Below are positions 1 through 7,115 of a stretch of 64,000 nt of DNA, in pieces. The DNA is from Vreelandella aquamarina (GTDB lineage Bacteria; Pseudomonadota; Gammaproteobacteria; Pseudomonadales; Halomonadaceae). Under the pieces are notes generated by a model, which was not told the origin of the DNA, did not search any database, and worked only from the letters and a program-made list of their open reading frames with translations. The stretch is taken from the NCBI RefSeq assembly GCF_900110265.1, contig NZ_FODB01000012.1, positions 1 through 64,000 on the forward strand. The letters are read 5' to 3'. A program made the position numbers and the translations under genes. Numbering within the stretch: position 1 is the stretch's first letter; the number at the start of each line of letters is the position of its first letter.

Positions 1-228
1 CGTTGCGTGATCTGGCGGCAATGGAAGCGCCCACAAACCCGGCGCCGGAAACTCCTGGCACTGGGTCTGGACGAGCAACGTGCCTGGAAGTCAGCGGGAA
101 ATGGTCGAGGCCCTTGGTGGAACGCCGGAGCGTCGCACATGAATCAGGCCCTGCCACGGAAGTGGTTCGACCGTCTGGGTCTGATCTCGGTACTCGATAC
201 GGTAAGATGGCTTAGTCGTTCTTCATGA
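1..228 (+). CDS. ltrA: Group II intron-encoded reverse transcriptase/maturase, C-terminal end (partial)
   Basis: Only the last ~75 residues are present because the reading frame enters from the left edge. The segment RRRKLLALGLD followed by NGRGPWWNAGASHMNQALP is the conserved C-terminal DNA-binding region of maturases in this intron class. It stops with TGA at 226-228, just before domain V, the usual arrangement with the reading frame in domain IV. The protein would promote splicing and retrohoming of its own intron. Whether the full protein is intact cannot be seen here. Confidence 0.8.
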   Translation, partial: RCVIWRQWKRPQTRRRKLLALGLDEQRAWKSAGNGRGPWWNAGASHMNQALPRKWFDRLGLISVLDTVRWLSRSS

Positions 229-300
229 ACCGCCGTGGTACGGAACCGTATGCCCGGTGGTGTGGGAGGGCGCCGGGGGTGACCCCGGCCCCTACCCGAT
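1..300 (+). mobile_element. Group II intron, 3' portion (maturase C-terminus plus domains V/VI)
   Basis: The window opens inside a group II intron. Bases 1-228 encode the C-terminus of the intron reverse transcriptase/maturase. Bases about 231-300 fold as domains V and VI, with the paired CGGAACCGTATGCC segment followed by a GC-rich stem, and end in CTACCCGAT, a common 3' terminus of bacterial group II introns. The intron end lies 47 bases before the radA start codon, so it sits in the radA 5' region and may affect radA transcription. The 5' part is outside the window, so completeness cannot be judged. Confidence 0.8.
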
Positions 301-347
301 TCTGCCCACTATATCAACGTGGCGCGATAGACAGGAGCAACAAGGCG

Positions 348-1718
348 GTGGCAAAAGCAAAAAGTGCCTTTGTCTGTACTGAATGTGGTGCAGAGTATCG
401 TAAATGGCAGGGCCAGTGTACGAGCTGCCAAGAGTGGAACACGCTAACGGAGGTCAAGCTGGCAAGCGCTCGGCCCGGTAGCGGCACCACTACCGGGCGC
501 GCCGGGTACGCAGGCGATCTATCACGAGATGTAGTCGACCTCAGTAATGTCGATTTAAGCGAGGTGCCAAGGCTGAGCTCCACCTTTGCAGAGTTTGACC
601 GCGTGCTAGGCGGCGGCTTGGTGCCGGGCTCCGCCGTTTTGTTGGGTGGCAACCCAGGGGCTGGTAAATCGACGCTGCTGCTACAAACTGCCTGTAAGCT
701 TGCCCAGCAGCGGCGTATTCTCTACGTCACGGGGGAGGAGTCGCTTTCCCAGGTGGCTATGCGCGCCCACCGCCTGCAGCTACCCACTAACGGGCTGAAG
801 ATGCTAGCGGAAACCAGCGTAGAGACGATCCTCGCGGTGGCCGAGCGGGAGAAACCGGAAATACTGGTGATTGATTCCATCCAAACCATGCACTTGGAAG
901 ATATCAGCTCTGCCCCTGGCGGCGTTGCCCAGGTACGCGAATCCGCTGCTGCGCTTACCCGCTTTGCCAAGCAGACTAATACCGTGCTGCTGCTGGTGGG
1001 TCACGTCACCAAGGATGGCACCCTTGCGGGCCCCAAAGTGCTAGAGCATATGATTGACGCCTCGCTGCTGCTGGAAGGCGGTGCCGACTCCCGCTTTCGG
1101 ACGCTGCGTGGGCAGAAGAATCGCTTTGGCGCGGTCAATGAGTTGGGCGTATTCGCCATGCTGGAGCAGGGGCTGAAAGAGGTGAAAAACCCCAGCGCGA
1201 TATTTCTTTCGCGTCAAGAGGAGCAAGCGCCGGGCAGTCTCGTCATGGTGGTGTGGGAAGGTACGCGACCCATATTGGTAGAGGTCCAAGCGCTGGTGGA
1301 CGAGTCGGCACTAGGTAACCCGCGCCGCGTTGCCGTGGGGGTAGATCAAAACCGCCTCGCCATGCTATTAGCCGTTCTTAACCGTCACGGCGGACTGTTT
1401 ACCGGCGATCAGGATGTATTTCTTAACGTGGTGGGCGGTGTCAAAGTGCTGGAAACCAGCGCCGACCTTGCCGTGCTGCTGGCGGTGGTTTCCAGTCTGC
1501 AGAACCGGGCTCTGCCCAAAGAGCTGGTCGTGTTTGGTGAAGTGGGCCTGTCTGGCGAGATACGCCCGGTACCCAGCGGCCAAGAGCGTATTGCAGAAGC
1601 CGCCAAACACGGCTTTTTACGCGCCATCGTGCCCCGTGCCAATGCGCCCAAGCAGGCGCCGAAAGGAATGGAAGTAATCCCCGTGGATAAATTGAGCGAT
1701 GCTCTGGAAGCGCTGTAA
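348..1718 (+). CDS. radA: DNA repair protein RadA (branch-migration ATPase)
   Basis: 456 aa, the usual length for RadA/Sms. RadA drives branch migration of recombination intermediates as a RecA-like hexameric ATPase on DNA in the cytoplasm. Visible are an N-terminal C4 zinc finger (CTECG...CTSCQEWNT, residues ~10-30), Walker A GNPGAGKST near residue 101, the RadA-specific KNRFG motif, and a C-terminal Lon-protease-like fold. The GTG start at 348 is chosen because the alignment to the family begins at VAKAKSAFVC and AGGAG lies 10 bases upstream; the frame is open to 225, but that part is intron sequence. Its promoter must lie within or just after the intron, or transcription reads through it. 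Confidence 0.95.
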   Translation: MAKAKSAFVCTECGAEYRKWQGQCTSCQEWNTLTEVKLASARPGSGTTTGRAGYAGDLSRDVVDLSNVDLSEVPRLSSTFAEFDRVLGGGLVPGSAVLLGGNPGAGKSTLLLQTACKLAQQRRILYVTGEESLSQVAMRAHRLQLPTNGLKMLAETSVETILAVAEREKPEILVIDSIQTMHLEDISSAPGGVAQVRESAAALTRFAKQTNTVLLLVGHVTKDGTLAGPKVLEHMIDASLLLEGGADSRFRTLRGQKNRFGAVNELGVFAMLEQGLKEVKNPSAIFLSRQEEQAPGSLVMVVWEGTRPILVEVQALVDESALGNPRRVAVGVDQNRLAMLLAVLNRHGGLFTGDQDVFLNVVGGVKVLETSADLAVLLAVVSSLQNRALPKELVVFGEVGLSGEIRPVPSGQERIAEAAKHGFLRAIVPRANAPKQAPKGMEVIPVDKLSDALEAL

Positions 1719-1726
1719 CCTCAGCT

Positions 1727-1957
1727 ATGCTTATCATAAGGGCAGCTAAAGCCAAGGGTAGCGCGCTGCCCGTCATGGATGAAGCCCACTGGCAGTGGCT
1801 CTGCGACCCGCAAACTTCTGGCGGGCTGCTGATTAACGTAGACCCCGCATGGGAAGATGACGTTGAGCGTATTGGTCGTGAGTACGACCTAACGTTGGAG
1901 CCGTTCGGTACCCTAAAAGCACCCCAGGGAGACGCTAAAATCGAGGTTATTGGATGA
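1727..1957 (+). pseudogene. selD: selD remnant (selenide, water dikinase, C-terminal end only)
   Basis: About 76 codons remain. They carry the conserved SelD C-terminal motif LCDPQTSGGLLI, while the catalytic N-terminal Cys/Lys region and the ATP-binding core of a ~345-residue enzyme are absent. SelD makes selenophosphate for selenocysteine and 2-selenouridine synthesis. The fragment starts nine bases after radA and its TGA overlaps the next ATG (ATGA), preserving the old selD-mnmH coupling. It cannot encode a working enzyme. Confidence 0.8.
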
Positions 1958-2136
1958 CCCTGCCGGGGGCGGTCAACCTACCGCTGATGGTGGATGAAGA
2001 GCGCCACCAGGTAGGCATTGCCTACAAGCAGCAGGGCCAGCAAGCCGCCATCGCGCTGGGTGAGCAGCTGGAAAGCGCAGCGCCAGCAGCTCTGCCAACG
2101 GATTGACGAAGCCGCGGCGGCAGGTGGTGGGGGTTA
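1954..2136 (+). pseudogene. mnmH: mnmH (selU) remnant, tRNA 2-selenouridine synthase fragment
   Basis: The ATG overlaps the selD stop by four bases. The frame reads [10 protein letters not shown] then DEERHQVG and [13 protein letters not shown], which matches the middle of the rhodanese domain of MnmH. The residues that should precede it and the active-site Cys and P-loop ATPase domain are gone. The first frame stops at 2104-2106 after ~50 codons; an adjacent frame continues to TAA at 2136 with an uncertain Ala/Gly-rich tail. MnmH replaces sulfur by selenium at the tRNA wobble uridine. An internal deletion removed most of the gene. Confidence 0.7.
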
Positions 2137-2826
2137 AGCGTGTTTCAGCCACTGGGTCATGACGCGATCTAACAGCGGTGCCAAGCGCTGAAAGCGCGTG
2201 GGGTCTTCCAGTATCTGCTCATCGGTTTGCACAAAGAGCCCGCTGGAAGGGCTTTTCGCCGTGGGCCGCTCGTTGGCGTTCAGCAGCGGTGCTACGCTGG
2301 CCTGGGTCGTTTCAAAGTGGCATAGCAGGCCCGCCACGCGGCCTGCGTCCCAGCTAAACCCTTGCAGCGGGGAGGCGGCACTGCCGCCTAATGGTAGCGC
2401 GCCATCGGGTAGGCTAAACACCAGGCGGTGCCACATAAAGGCCTCAAACTGCTCGGGTAGGTCGAAGGTGCTTTCCGGGGCTAGGGTGACAGTATGCCAG
2501 CCGGTTTCGGGGTAGGTGCCTGGGGCGACGACCGCCTCAAGCGCTTCCGCGATCCATAGCGCCCCTAGGCCAATGCCCAGAATAGGTTTTTGGCCGTCCA
2601 AGTAGCGATTGATCAGTTTGCGCTCCGCTTTATGCCAAGCGGGCGGTTCGCTCAACAGGGCTTCGGGGCCATCTAGCACGATGAGCGCATCGCACTCCCC
2701 AGGGCGAGGCGTGAGTTCGCCCGCGTAGAGGTGAAAAACGGTGTAACTATGGCCCATACTCTCAAGCCAGTCGGTCAGACGGGCGGGACCATGGTCAGGG
2801 CCGTGCTGTAGCAGATGAATATGCAT
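2134..2826 (-). CDS. Class I glutamine amidotransferase-like protein without the catalytic cysteine
   Basis: 230 aa. The layout follows class I GATases: an N-terminal flavodoxin-like part with PGECDALIVLDGP, then PILGIGLGALWIAEAL at the nucleophile elbow, then a late CHFE near the catalytic His-Glu position. The elbow Cys of GICLG is Gly here (GGC in the DNA), so glutamine hydrolysis by the standard mechanism should be impossible. The start at 2826 follows AGGAGATT; a longer frame to 2856 has no better site. It stands alone between the selD-mnmH debris and yjaG, divergent from yjaG. Substrate and role are unknown. Confidence 0.75.
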   Translation of the reverse strand: MHIHLLQHGPDHGPARLTDWLESMGHSYTVFHLYAGELTPRPGECDALIVLDGPEALLSEPPAWHKAERKLINRYLDGQKPILGIGLGALWIAEALEAVVAPGTYPETGWHTVTLAPESTFDLPEQFEAFMWHRLVFSLPDGALPLGGSAASPLQGFSWDAGRVAGLLCHFETTQASVAPLLNANERPTAKSPSSGLFVQTDEQILEDPTRFQRLAPLLDRVMTQWLKHA

Positions 2827-2914
2827 GGTAATCTCCTCGCCGGCCGAGCACATCAAACGCCGCGGGGTCGCCCGCTGCGTGGGTGCGACGATAACGCATC
2901 GCGTTCATTTCACC

Positions 2915-2956
2915 AACTCAGTTTCACAGACTCAGTTTCATAGACTCAGTTTCACA
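2915..2956. repeat. Three tandem ~14-bp units upstream of yjaG
   Basis: The unit GACTCAGTTTCACA occurs three times head to tail, with one C-to-T change in the middle copy. It lies in the intergenic region between the divergent amidotransferase-like gene and yjaG, ending 24 bases before the yjaG start. It could be a replication-slippage repeat or repeated binding sites; nothing else supports either. Confidence 0.7.
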
Positions 2957-2980
2957 AACATAGTGACCCAGGAAATCAGC

Positions 2981-3589
2981 ATGGTGGCTAAACCCCAAGG
3001 ATTTTATCAGCGGCTTCAACTGCTGCCGCTGCCCGCCCAGCAAGCATTTATGGCAGCGCTGTGCGAGCGGCTGTTACCCAACTACGCCCTTTATGAGCAA
3101 ACCAGCGGCCATGGCGATGGGCACACCCTGCGCACTGTGCTGAATCTTGTATGGGAGCGCCTTAGCGTACCCAACGCCAGCATCGACTTTGCCCGCCAAG
3201 CGGAAAAGCTGGCCGAATGCGAGCCGCCGGAGGGCGATGAGAGTTTTGGCGCACGTCGGGCGCTGGATGCGGTCGTGTCGATCTCTGCGTTACTCGATAC
3301 GCTGCAAGGCGAATCCCCCGAAGCCGTGCTGGATGTCAGCCGCACCTCGCGGGCTGGTGTACGGGCGTTCATCGAACTCACCGAAGGGGAAGTGGACGCT
3401 CAAGCATTGGCGCTGATCATTCGCGACCATCCGCTGATGGAAGACGAAAACGACTTCCAAGATGCGGTTCTGGAAGCGGTCAGCGGGTCGATCAATAAAA
3501 CAACACTCAAAGAGATTCGCACGCTTGGGCGCAATAACGGCATTAGTAATTTGGGGCTAACACTGGATGAGGAAGCCGGGGCAGAGTAA
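2981..3589 (+). CDS. yjaG: YjaG family protein (DUF416)
   Basis: 202 aa, matching the usual ~200 residues of DUF416/YjaG. The features recognised are the N-terminal YQRLQLLPLPAQQAFMAALCERLLPNY segment (in two halves) and the acidic C-terminal half with HPLMEDENDFQ. It is a predicted soluble all-helical cytoplasmic protein of unknown function. The ATG at 2981 is preceded by CAGGAAATC; the open frame extends to 2825 through the tandem repeat, but that part does not resemble the family. It converges with hisF only 27 bases downstream. Confidence 0.85.
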   Translation: MVAKPQGFYQRLQLLPLPAQQAFMAALCERLLPNYALYEQTSGHGDGHTLRTVLNLVWERLSVPNASIDFARQAEKLAECEPPEGDESFGARRALDAVVSISALLDTLQGESPEAVLDVSRTSRAGVRAFIELTEGEVDAQALALIIRDHPLMEDENDFQDAVLEAVSGSINKTTLKEIRTLGRNNGISNLGLTLDEEAGAE

Positions 3590-3616
3590 CTGCCCCAGCC
3601 TAAAACGTCGCGCGGC

Positions 3617-4390
3617 TTATAAGCGCATTTCAATGCCGCGCTCGGCCATATAGCGTTTTGCTTCTGGAATGGTGTACTCGCCAAAGTGGAAGATACTCGC
3701 CGCCAGCACCGCATCGGCACCGCCTTTAAGCACGCCATCCACCAAGTGATCTAAATTGCCGACGCCGCCGGAAGCAATTACCGGCACGCTCACCGCTTCA
3801 GAAATGGCATGGGTGACGCCTAGGTCAAAGCCAATCTTCGTGCCGTCGCGGTCCATGCTGGTCAGCAGCAGCTCGCCTGCGCCAAACTCGACCATTTCCT
3901 TGGCCCACTCCACCGCATCCAGGCCGGTGGGGCGACGGCCGCCGTGGGTGAAAATCTCCCAGCGGTCAGGCTCGCCTTCCTTAGACACTTTTTTAGCGTC
4001 AATCGCCACCACAATGCACTGGCTGCCAAAACGCTCGGCGGCTTCACGCACAAATTCGGGGTTCGTCACCGCCGCGGTATTGATTGAGACCTTATCGGCC
4101 CCAGCGTTCAGCATGGTGCGGATATCGTCGCAGGTACGAATGCCGCCTCCCACGGTTAAGGGAATAAACACCTCACCCGCAATACGCTCGACCATATCCA
4201 CCGTGGTGGCGCGGTCTTCGTGGCTCGCGGTGATATCAAGAAAGGTGATTTCATCGGCACCCTGCTGGTTATAGCGCTGAGCGATCTCCACCGGGTCGCC
4301 CGCGTCACGAATACCCACAAAGTTAACGCCTTTCACCACGCGCCCGGCATCCACATCCAGGCAGGGGATAATGCGTTTGGCTAAGCTCAT
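3617..4390 (-). CDS. hisF: Imidazole glycerol phosphate synthase, cyclase subunit HisF
   Basis: 257 aa, full length. HisF pairs with HisH; it uses ammonia from HisH to convert PRFAR to imidazole-glycerol phosphate and AICAR in histidine synthesis. The (beta/alpha)8 barrel shows the N-terminal [17 protein letters not shown] with the catalytic Asp, the phosphate-binding GGGIRT loop, and [12 protein letters not shown] with the second catalytic Asp. Its ATG overlaps the hisA stop by four bases, which indicates coupled translation. It is the last gene of a hisB-hisH-hisA-hisF run; hisG, hisD, hisC, hisI and hisE are elsewhere. Confidence 0.97.
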   Translation of the reverse strand: MSLAKRIIPCLDVDAGRVVKGVNFVGIRDAGDPVEIAQRYNQQGADEITFLDITASHEDRATTVDMVERIAGEVFIPLTVGGGIRTCDDIRTMLNAGADKVSINTAAVTNPEFVREAAERFGSQCIVVAIDAKKVSKEGEPDRWEIFTHGGRRPTGLDAVEWAKEMVEFGAGELLLTSMDRDGTKIGFDLGVTHAISEAVSVPVIASGGVGNLDHLVDGVLKGGADAVLAASIFHFGEYTIPEAKRYMAERGIEMRL

Positions 4391-5133
4391 TCGCTACCTC
4401 CACTCAACTGATCGCTTAAGCGCTGGGCTTCAGCGACATCCAGGCTGCCTTCGTAAATCGCCCGTCCGGTAATTGCGCCCAAAATGCCGCTATCGGCGAC
4501 ATCGCACAGGGCACGAATATCGTCCAGATTGGTTACGCCGCCGGAGGCGATCACCGGTAGGCCGCCTTCGCGGGCCAGTGCGGCGGTGGCTTCCACATTG
4601 ACACCCTGCATCATGCCGTCGCGGGCAATATCGGTGTACACAATGCTGGAAACACCGTCGTTAGCGAAGCGCTTGGCAAGCTCGGTAGCTTTGACGGTGG
4701 AGACTTCTGCCCAGCCATCGGTGGCCACATAGCCATCTTTGGCATCCAGGCCAACAATAATGTGGCCAGGGAAGGCGCGGCACATTTCACCCACAAACTC
4801 AGGCTCTTTGACCGCTTTGGTACCGATGATCACGTAAGAAACACCGGCGCTGAGGTAGTGTTCAATCGTCTCTGCCGAGCGGATGCCACCGCCAATTTGA
4901 ATCGGCAGGTTCGGGTAAGCGCGGGCAATGGCGGTGACCGCCTCACCGTTCACCGGCTTGCCTTCAAAGGCACCGTTCAAATCCACTAGGTGCAAACGGC
5001 GCGCGCCTGCTTCTACCCAGCGCGCGGCCATGGCCACCGGGTCGTCGCCGTAGGAGGTCGCATCGTCCATGCGGCCCTGCTTTAAGCGCACACACTGGCC
5101 GTCTTTGAGATCGATCGCGGGAATTACCAACAT
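4387..5133 (-). CDS. hisA: Phosphoribosyl-formimino-AICAR phosphate isomerase HisA
   Basis: 248 aa, full length. HisA carries out the Amadori rearrangement of ProFAR to PRFAR just before the HisF/HisH step. The barrel signatures [20 protein letters not shown] (catalytic Asp in AIDL), QIGGGIRS and [12 protein letters not shown] are present. It lies 11 bases downstream of hisH and overlaps hisF by four bases. Sequence similarity to HisF reflects the common origin of the two half-barrel duplications. Confidence 0.97.
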   Translation of the reverse strand: MLVIPAIDLKDGQCVRLKQGRMDDATSYGDDPVAMAARWVEAGARRLHLVDLNGAFEGKPVNGEAVTAIARAYPNLPIQIGGGIRSAETIEHYLSAGVSYVIIGTKAVKEPEFVGEMCRAFPGHIIVGLDAKDGYVATDGWAEVSTVKATELAKRFANDGVSSIVYTDIARDGMMQGVNVEATAALAREGGLPVIASGGVTNLDDIRALCDVADSGILGAITGRAIYEGSLDVAEAQRLSDQLSGGSE

Positions 5134-5144
5134 AGTGAAACCTC

Positions 5145-5786
5145 TCAGGGCGTCCAGGTGACAAAATTTTCCAGCAGGCGCAGGCCCGCACGGGAGCTTT
5201 TTTCCGGGTGGAACTGCACGGCAAAGGTGGCGTCGCGGCCAATCGCCACGTGAGCGCTCACACTGCCGTACTGGGTGGTGCCGAATACCTGGGCATCGTC
5301 GGCGGCATTGACGTAATAGCTGTGCACGAAATAGAAGTGCTCATGATTATCGATGCCTGCCCAGAGCGGGTGGTCGTGGTGTTGATTCACCAGGTTCCAA
5401 CCCATGTGCGGTACTTTCAAGCGCTGCTCTTGCGCGTCGCGCATATTGGCCGGGAAGCGGTCTACGCTGCCTTGGAAAAACCCCAAACAGTCCACGCCGC
5501 CATTCTCTTCGCTGCGCTCCATCAGCATCTGCTGGCCCACGCAAATGCCCAGCAGCGGTTTGGCTTGGCGGGTTAACACGTCATCCACTAGGCCGCGCAG
5601 TTCGGTGCGTTCGAGTTCGCCAACGCAGTCACGAATCGCCCCTTGGCCCGGCAGCACTAGACGGGTAGCGCCCAGAATACGCCGTGGGTCGCGGGTGATG
5701 ATCACATTCTCATGGGTGACGTGCTCAAGCGCTTTAGCCACGGAGTGTAGGTTGCCCATTCCATAATCGATTACCGCAATGGTCAT
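5145..5786 (-). CDS. hisH: Imidazole glycerol phosphate synthase, glutaminase subunit HisH
   Basis: 213 aa. HisH hydrolyses glutamine and channels ammonia to HisF. The catalytic Cys is in [12 protein letters not shown] and the His/Glu pair is in [10 protein letters not shown] near the C-terminus, so the enzyme appears active. The start begins [15 protein letters not shown], the family N-terminus, after an AAGGAG-like site (CTTAAGGAGCGC in the minus sense). It is separated from hisB by ~80 bases and from hisA by 11. Confidence 0.97.
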   Translation of the reverse strand: MTIAVIDYGMGNLHSVAKALEHVTHENVIITRDPRRILGATRLVLPGQGAIRDCVGELERTELRGLVDDVLTRQAKPLLGICVGQQMLMERSEENGGVDCLGFFQGSVDRFPANMRDAQEQRLKVPHMGWNLVNQHHDHPLWAGIDNHEHFYFVHSYYVNAADDAQVFGTTQYGSVSAHVAIGRDATFAVQFHPEKSSRAGLRLLENFVTWTP

Positions 5787-5865
5787 GAAGCGCTCCTTAA
5801 GGTCGTGGGCGATAGATTCGTAGGCGAGAGGCGTGCCGTTACGCCGCTAACCGCAACGATCGGCA

Positions 5866-6459
5866 TTATAAGCTGCCTTTGGTAGAGGGCATTTGCCCAG
5901 CCATGCGCGGGTCTTCCGCAACGGCCATACGCAGTGCGCGGCCAAAGGCTTTGAAAATGGTTTCGGCCTGATGGTGAGCATTAAAGCCTTTTACGTTGTC
6001 GATATGCAGCGTCACTCGAGCATGGTTCACAAAGCCTTGGAAAAATTCCCAGAACAGCTGCGTATCCATACTGCCAATGGTATCGCGGGTGAACTCGACA
6101 TTCATATAAAGGCCGGGGCGGCCGGAGAAATCAATCACTACCCGAGAGAGCGCCTCATCCAGCGGCACATAAGCGTGGCCGTAGCGGTAGATGCCGCGCT
6201 TATCGCCAATGGCCTCGTTGAATGCCTGGCCCAGGGTGATGCCCAAATCTTCAACGGTGTGGTGGTCGTCGATATGCAGGTCGCCTTTGGCATGAATATC
6301 GAGATCTACCATCCCATGCCGAGCCACTTGATCCAGCATGTGGTCTAGAAACGGAACGCCAGTTTCACAGTTCAAGCGGCCTTCGCCGTCAAGGTTGACG
6401 CTGACCGTAATCTGCGTTTCGTTGGTGTCACGGCTTACCGTGGCAATACGCGCTGACAT
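5866..6459 (-). CDS. hisB: Imidazoleglycerol-phosphate dehydratase HisB
   Basis: 197 aa, the single-function form without the N-terminal phosphatase of enterics. It dehydrates imidazole-glycerol phosphate to imidazole-acetol phosphate with a di-manganese site formed by the HDH-type motifs [12 protein letters not shown] and [14 protein letters not shown], both intact. The start at 6459 gives [15 protein letters not shown] and follows AGGAGATGCAAC; the frame is open to 6552, but that region is upstream leader. It heads the hisBHAF cluster, with its promoter in the 170-bp gap to the divergent GNAT gene. Confidence 0.95.
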   Translation of the reverse strand: MSARIATVSRDTNETQITVSVNLDGEGRLNCETGVPFLDHMLDQVARHGMVDLDIHAKGDLHIDDHHTVEDLGITLGQAFNEAIGDKRGIYRYGHAYVPLDEALSRVVIDFSGRPGLYMNVEFTRDTIGSMDTQLFWEFFQGFVNHARVTLHIDNVKGFNAHHQAETIFKAFGRALRMAVAEDPRMAGQMPSTKGSL

Positions 6460-6632
6460 GTTGCATCTCCTGCGCCGGGGCGCACTCTGAGGAATAATCG
6501 GCGGGCAGCAACTGCGGCCAAAACAACCATTATAGAGAATCGGCGCCCCCATCCGCTACAATGCGGGGAATGTCGCCGCTGTTTGCGGCGCTAACATAGC
6601 AGCCTAGCTGCGTTGGCAACGAGGATTTCACC

Positions 6633-7115
6633 ATGCCGGTGACACTGCAATATGTCGACCAGGCCCGTTGGGAAGCAGAAGAGCAGGTGCGCATCGACTT
6701 AGTGCGCATATATGAAGACGCGCCCCAAGAGCGCATGCCCACTCCCACGGTTTTGCCATTTATCGAACAGCATTTAAAGGAACAGCAATTTTTTGCCTGT
6801 GCCCACTTCAATGACCGCCTGTTAGGCGCGGTGGCGGTGCAAGAAGCCGACGACCGCGCCTGGTGGCTGTCTGAGCTATGCGTGCGTAAAACTACGCGTC
6901 GTCGCGGTGTCGGCTCACGGCTGATGGCGCTAGTGGGCGAGCAAGCCAAGCAAGATGGCCGCGTACTGCGTATTGCTACCACCACTCTGCCGCTGGCAGA
7001 CCGAGTACTGCTATCGAAATTAGGCTTTCGACCCGTTGCCGAGACCTCGTCTTCTGCCCCGGACCTGCCGGCGACCAGTGATTTTGTTGAGCTAGACCCA
7101 CAAGGAAAAGGGTAA
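6633..7115 (+). CDS. GNAT-domain protein, PanZ/PanM-like acetyl-CoA sensor
   Basis: 160 aa. The GNAT acetyl-CoA-binding motif is seen as RRRGVGSRLMALVGEQA (residues ~90-106), preceded by LSELCVRKTTR. The combination of KIYEDAP-like VRIYEDAPQER near the N-terminus with FNDRLLGAV resembles PanZ/PanM, which promotes maturation and feedback control of aspartate decarboxylase PanD in pantothenate synthesis. That family assignment is an inference; an ordinary small-substrate acetyltransferase is the alternative. The gene diverges from hisB, and its TAA overlaps the next ATG. Confidence 0.65.
   Translation: MPVTLQYVDQARWEAEEQVRIDLVRIYEDAPQERMPTPTVLPFIEQHLKEQQFFACAHFNDRLLGAVAVQEADDRAWWLSELCVRKTTRRRGVGSRLMALVGEQAKQDGRVLRIATTTLPLADRVLLSKLGFRPVAETSSSAPDLPATSDFVELDPQGKG

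Noticed and set aside
225..347. Extended N-terminus of RadA
   Set aside because: This in-frame stretch is intron domain V/VI sequence and the zinc-finger start is at the GTG at 348 with a good ribosome site.
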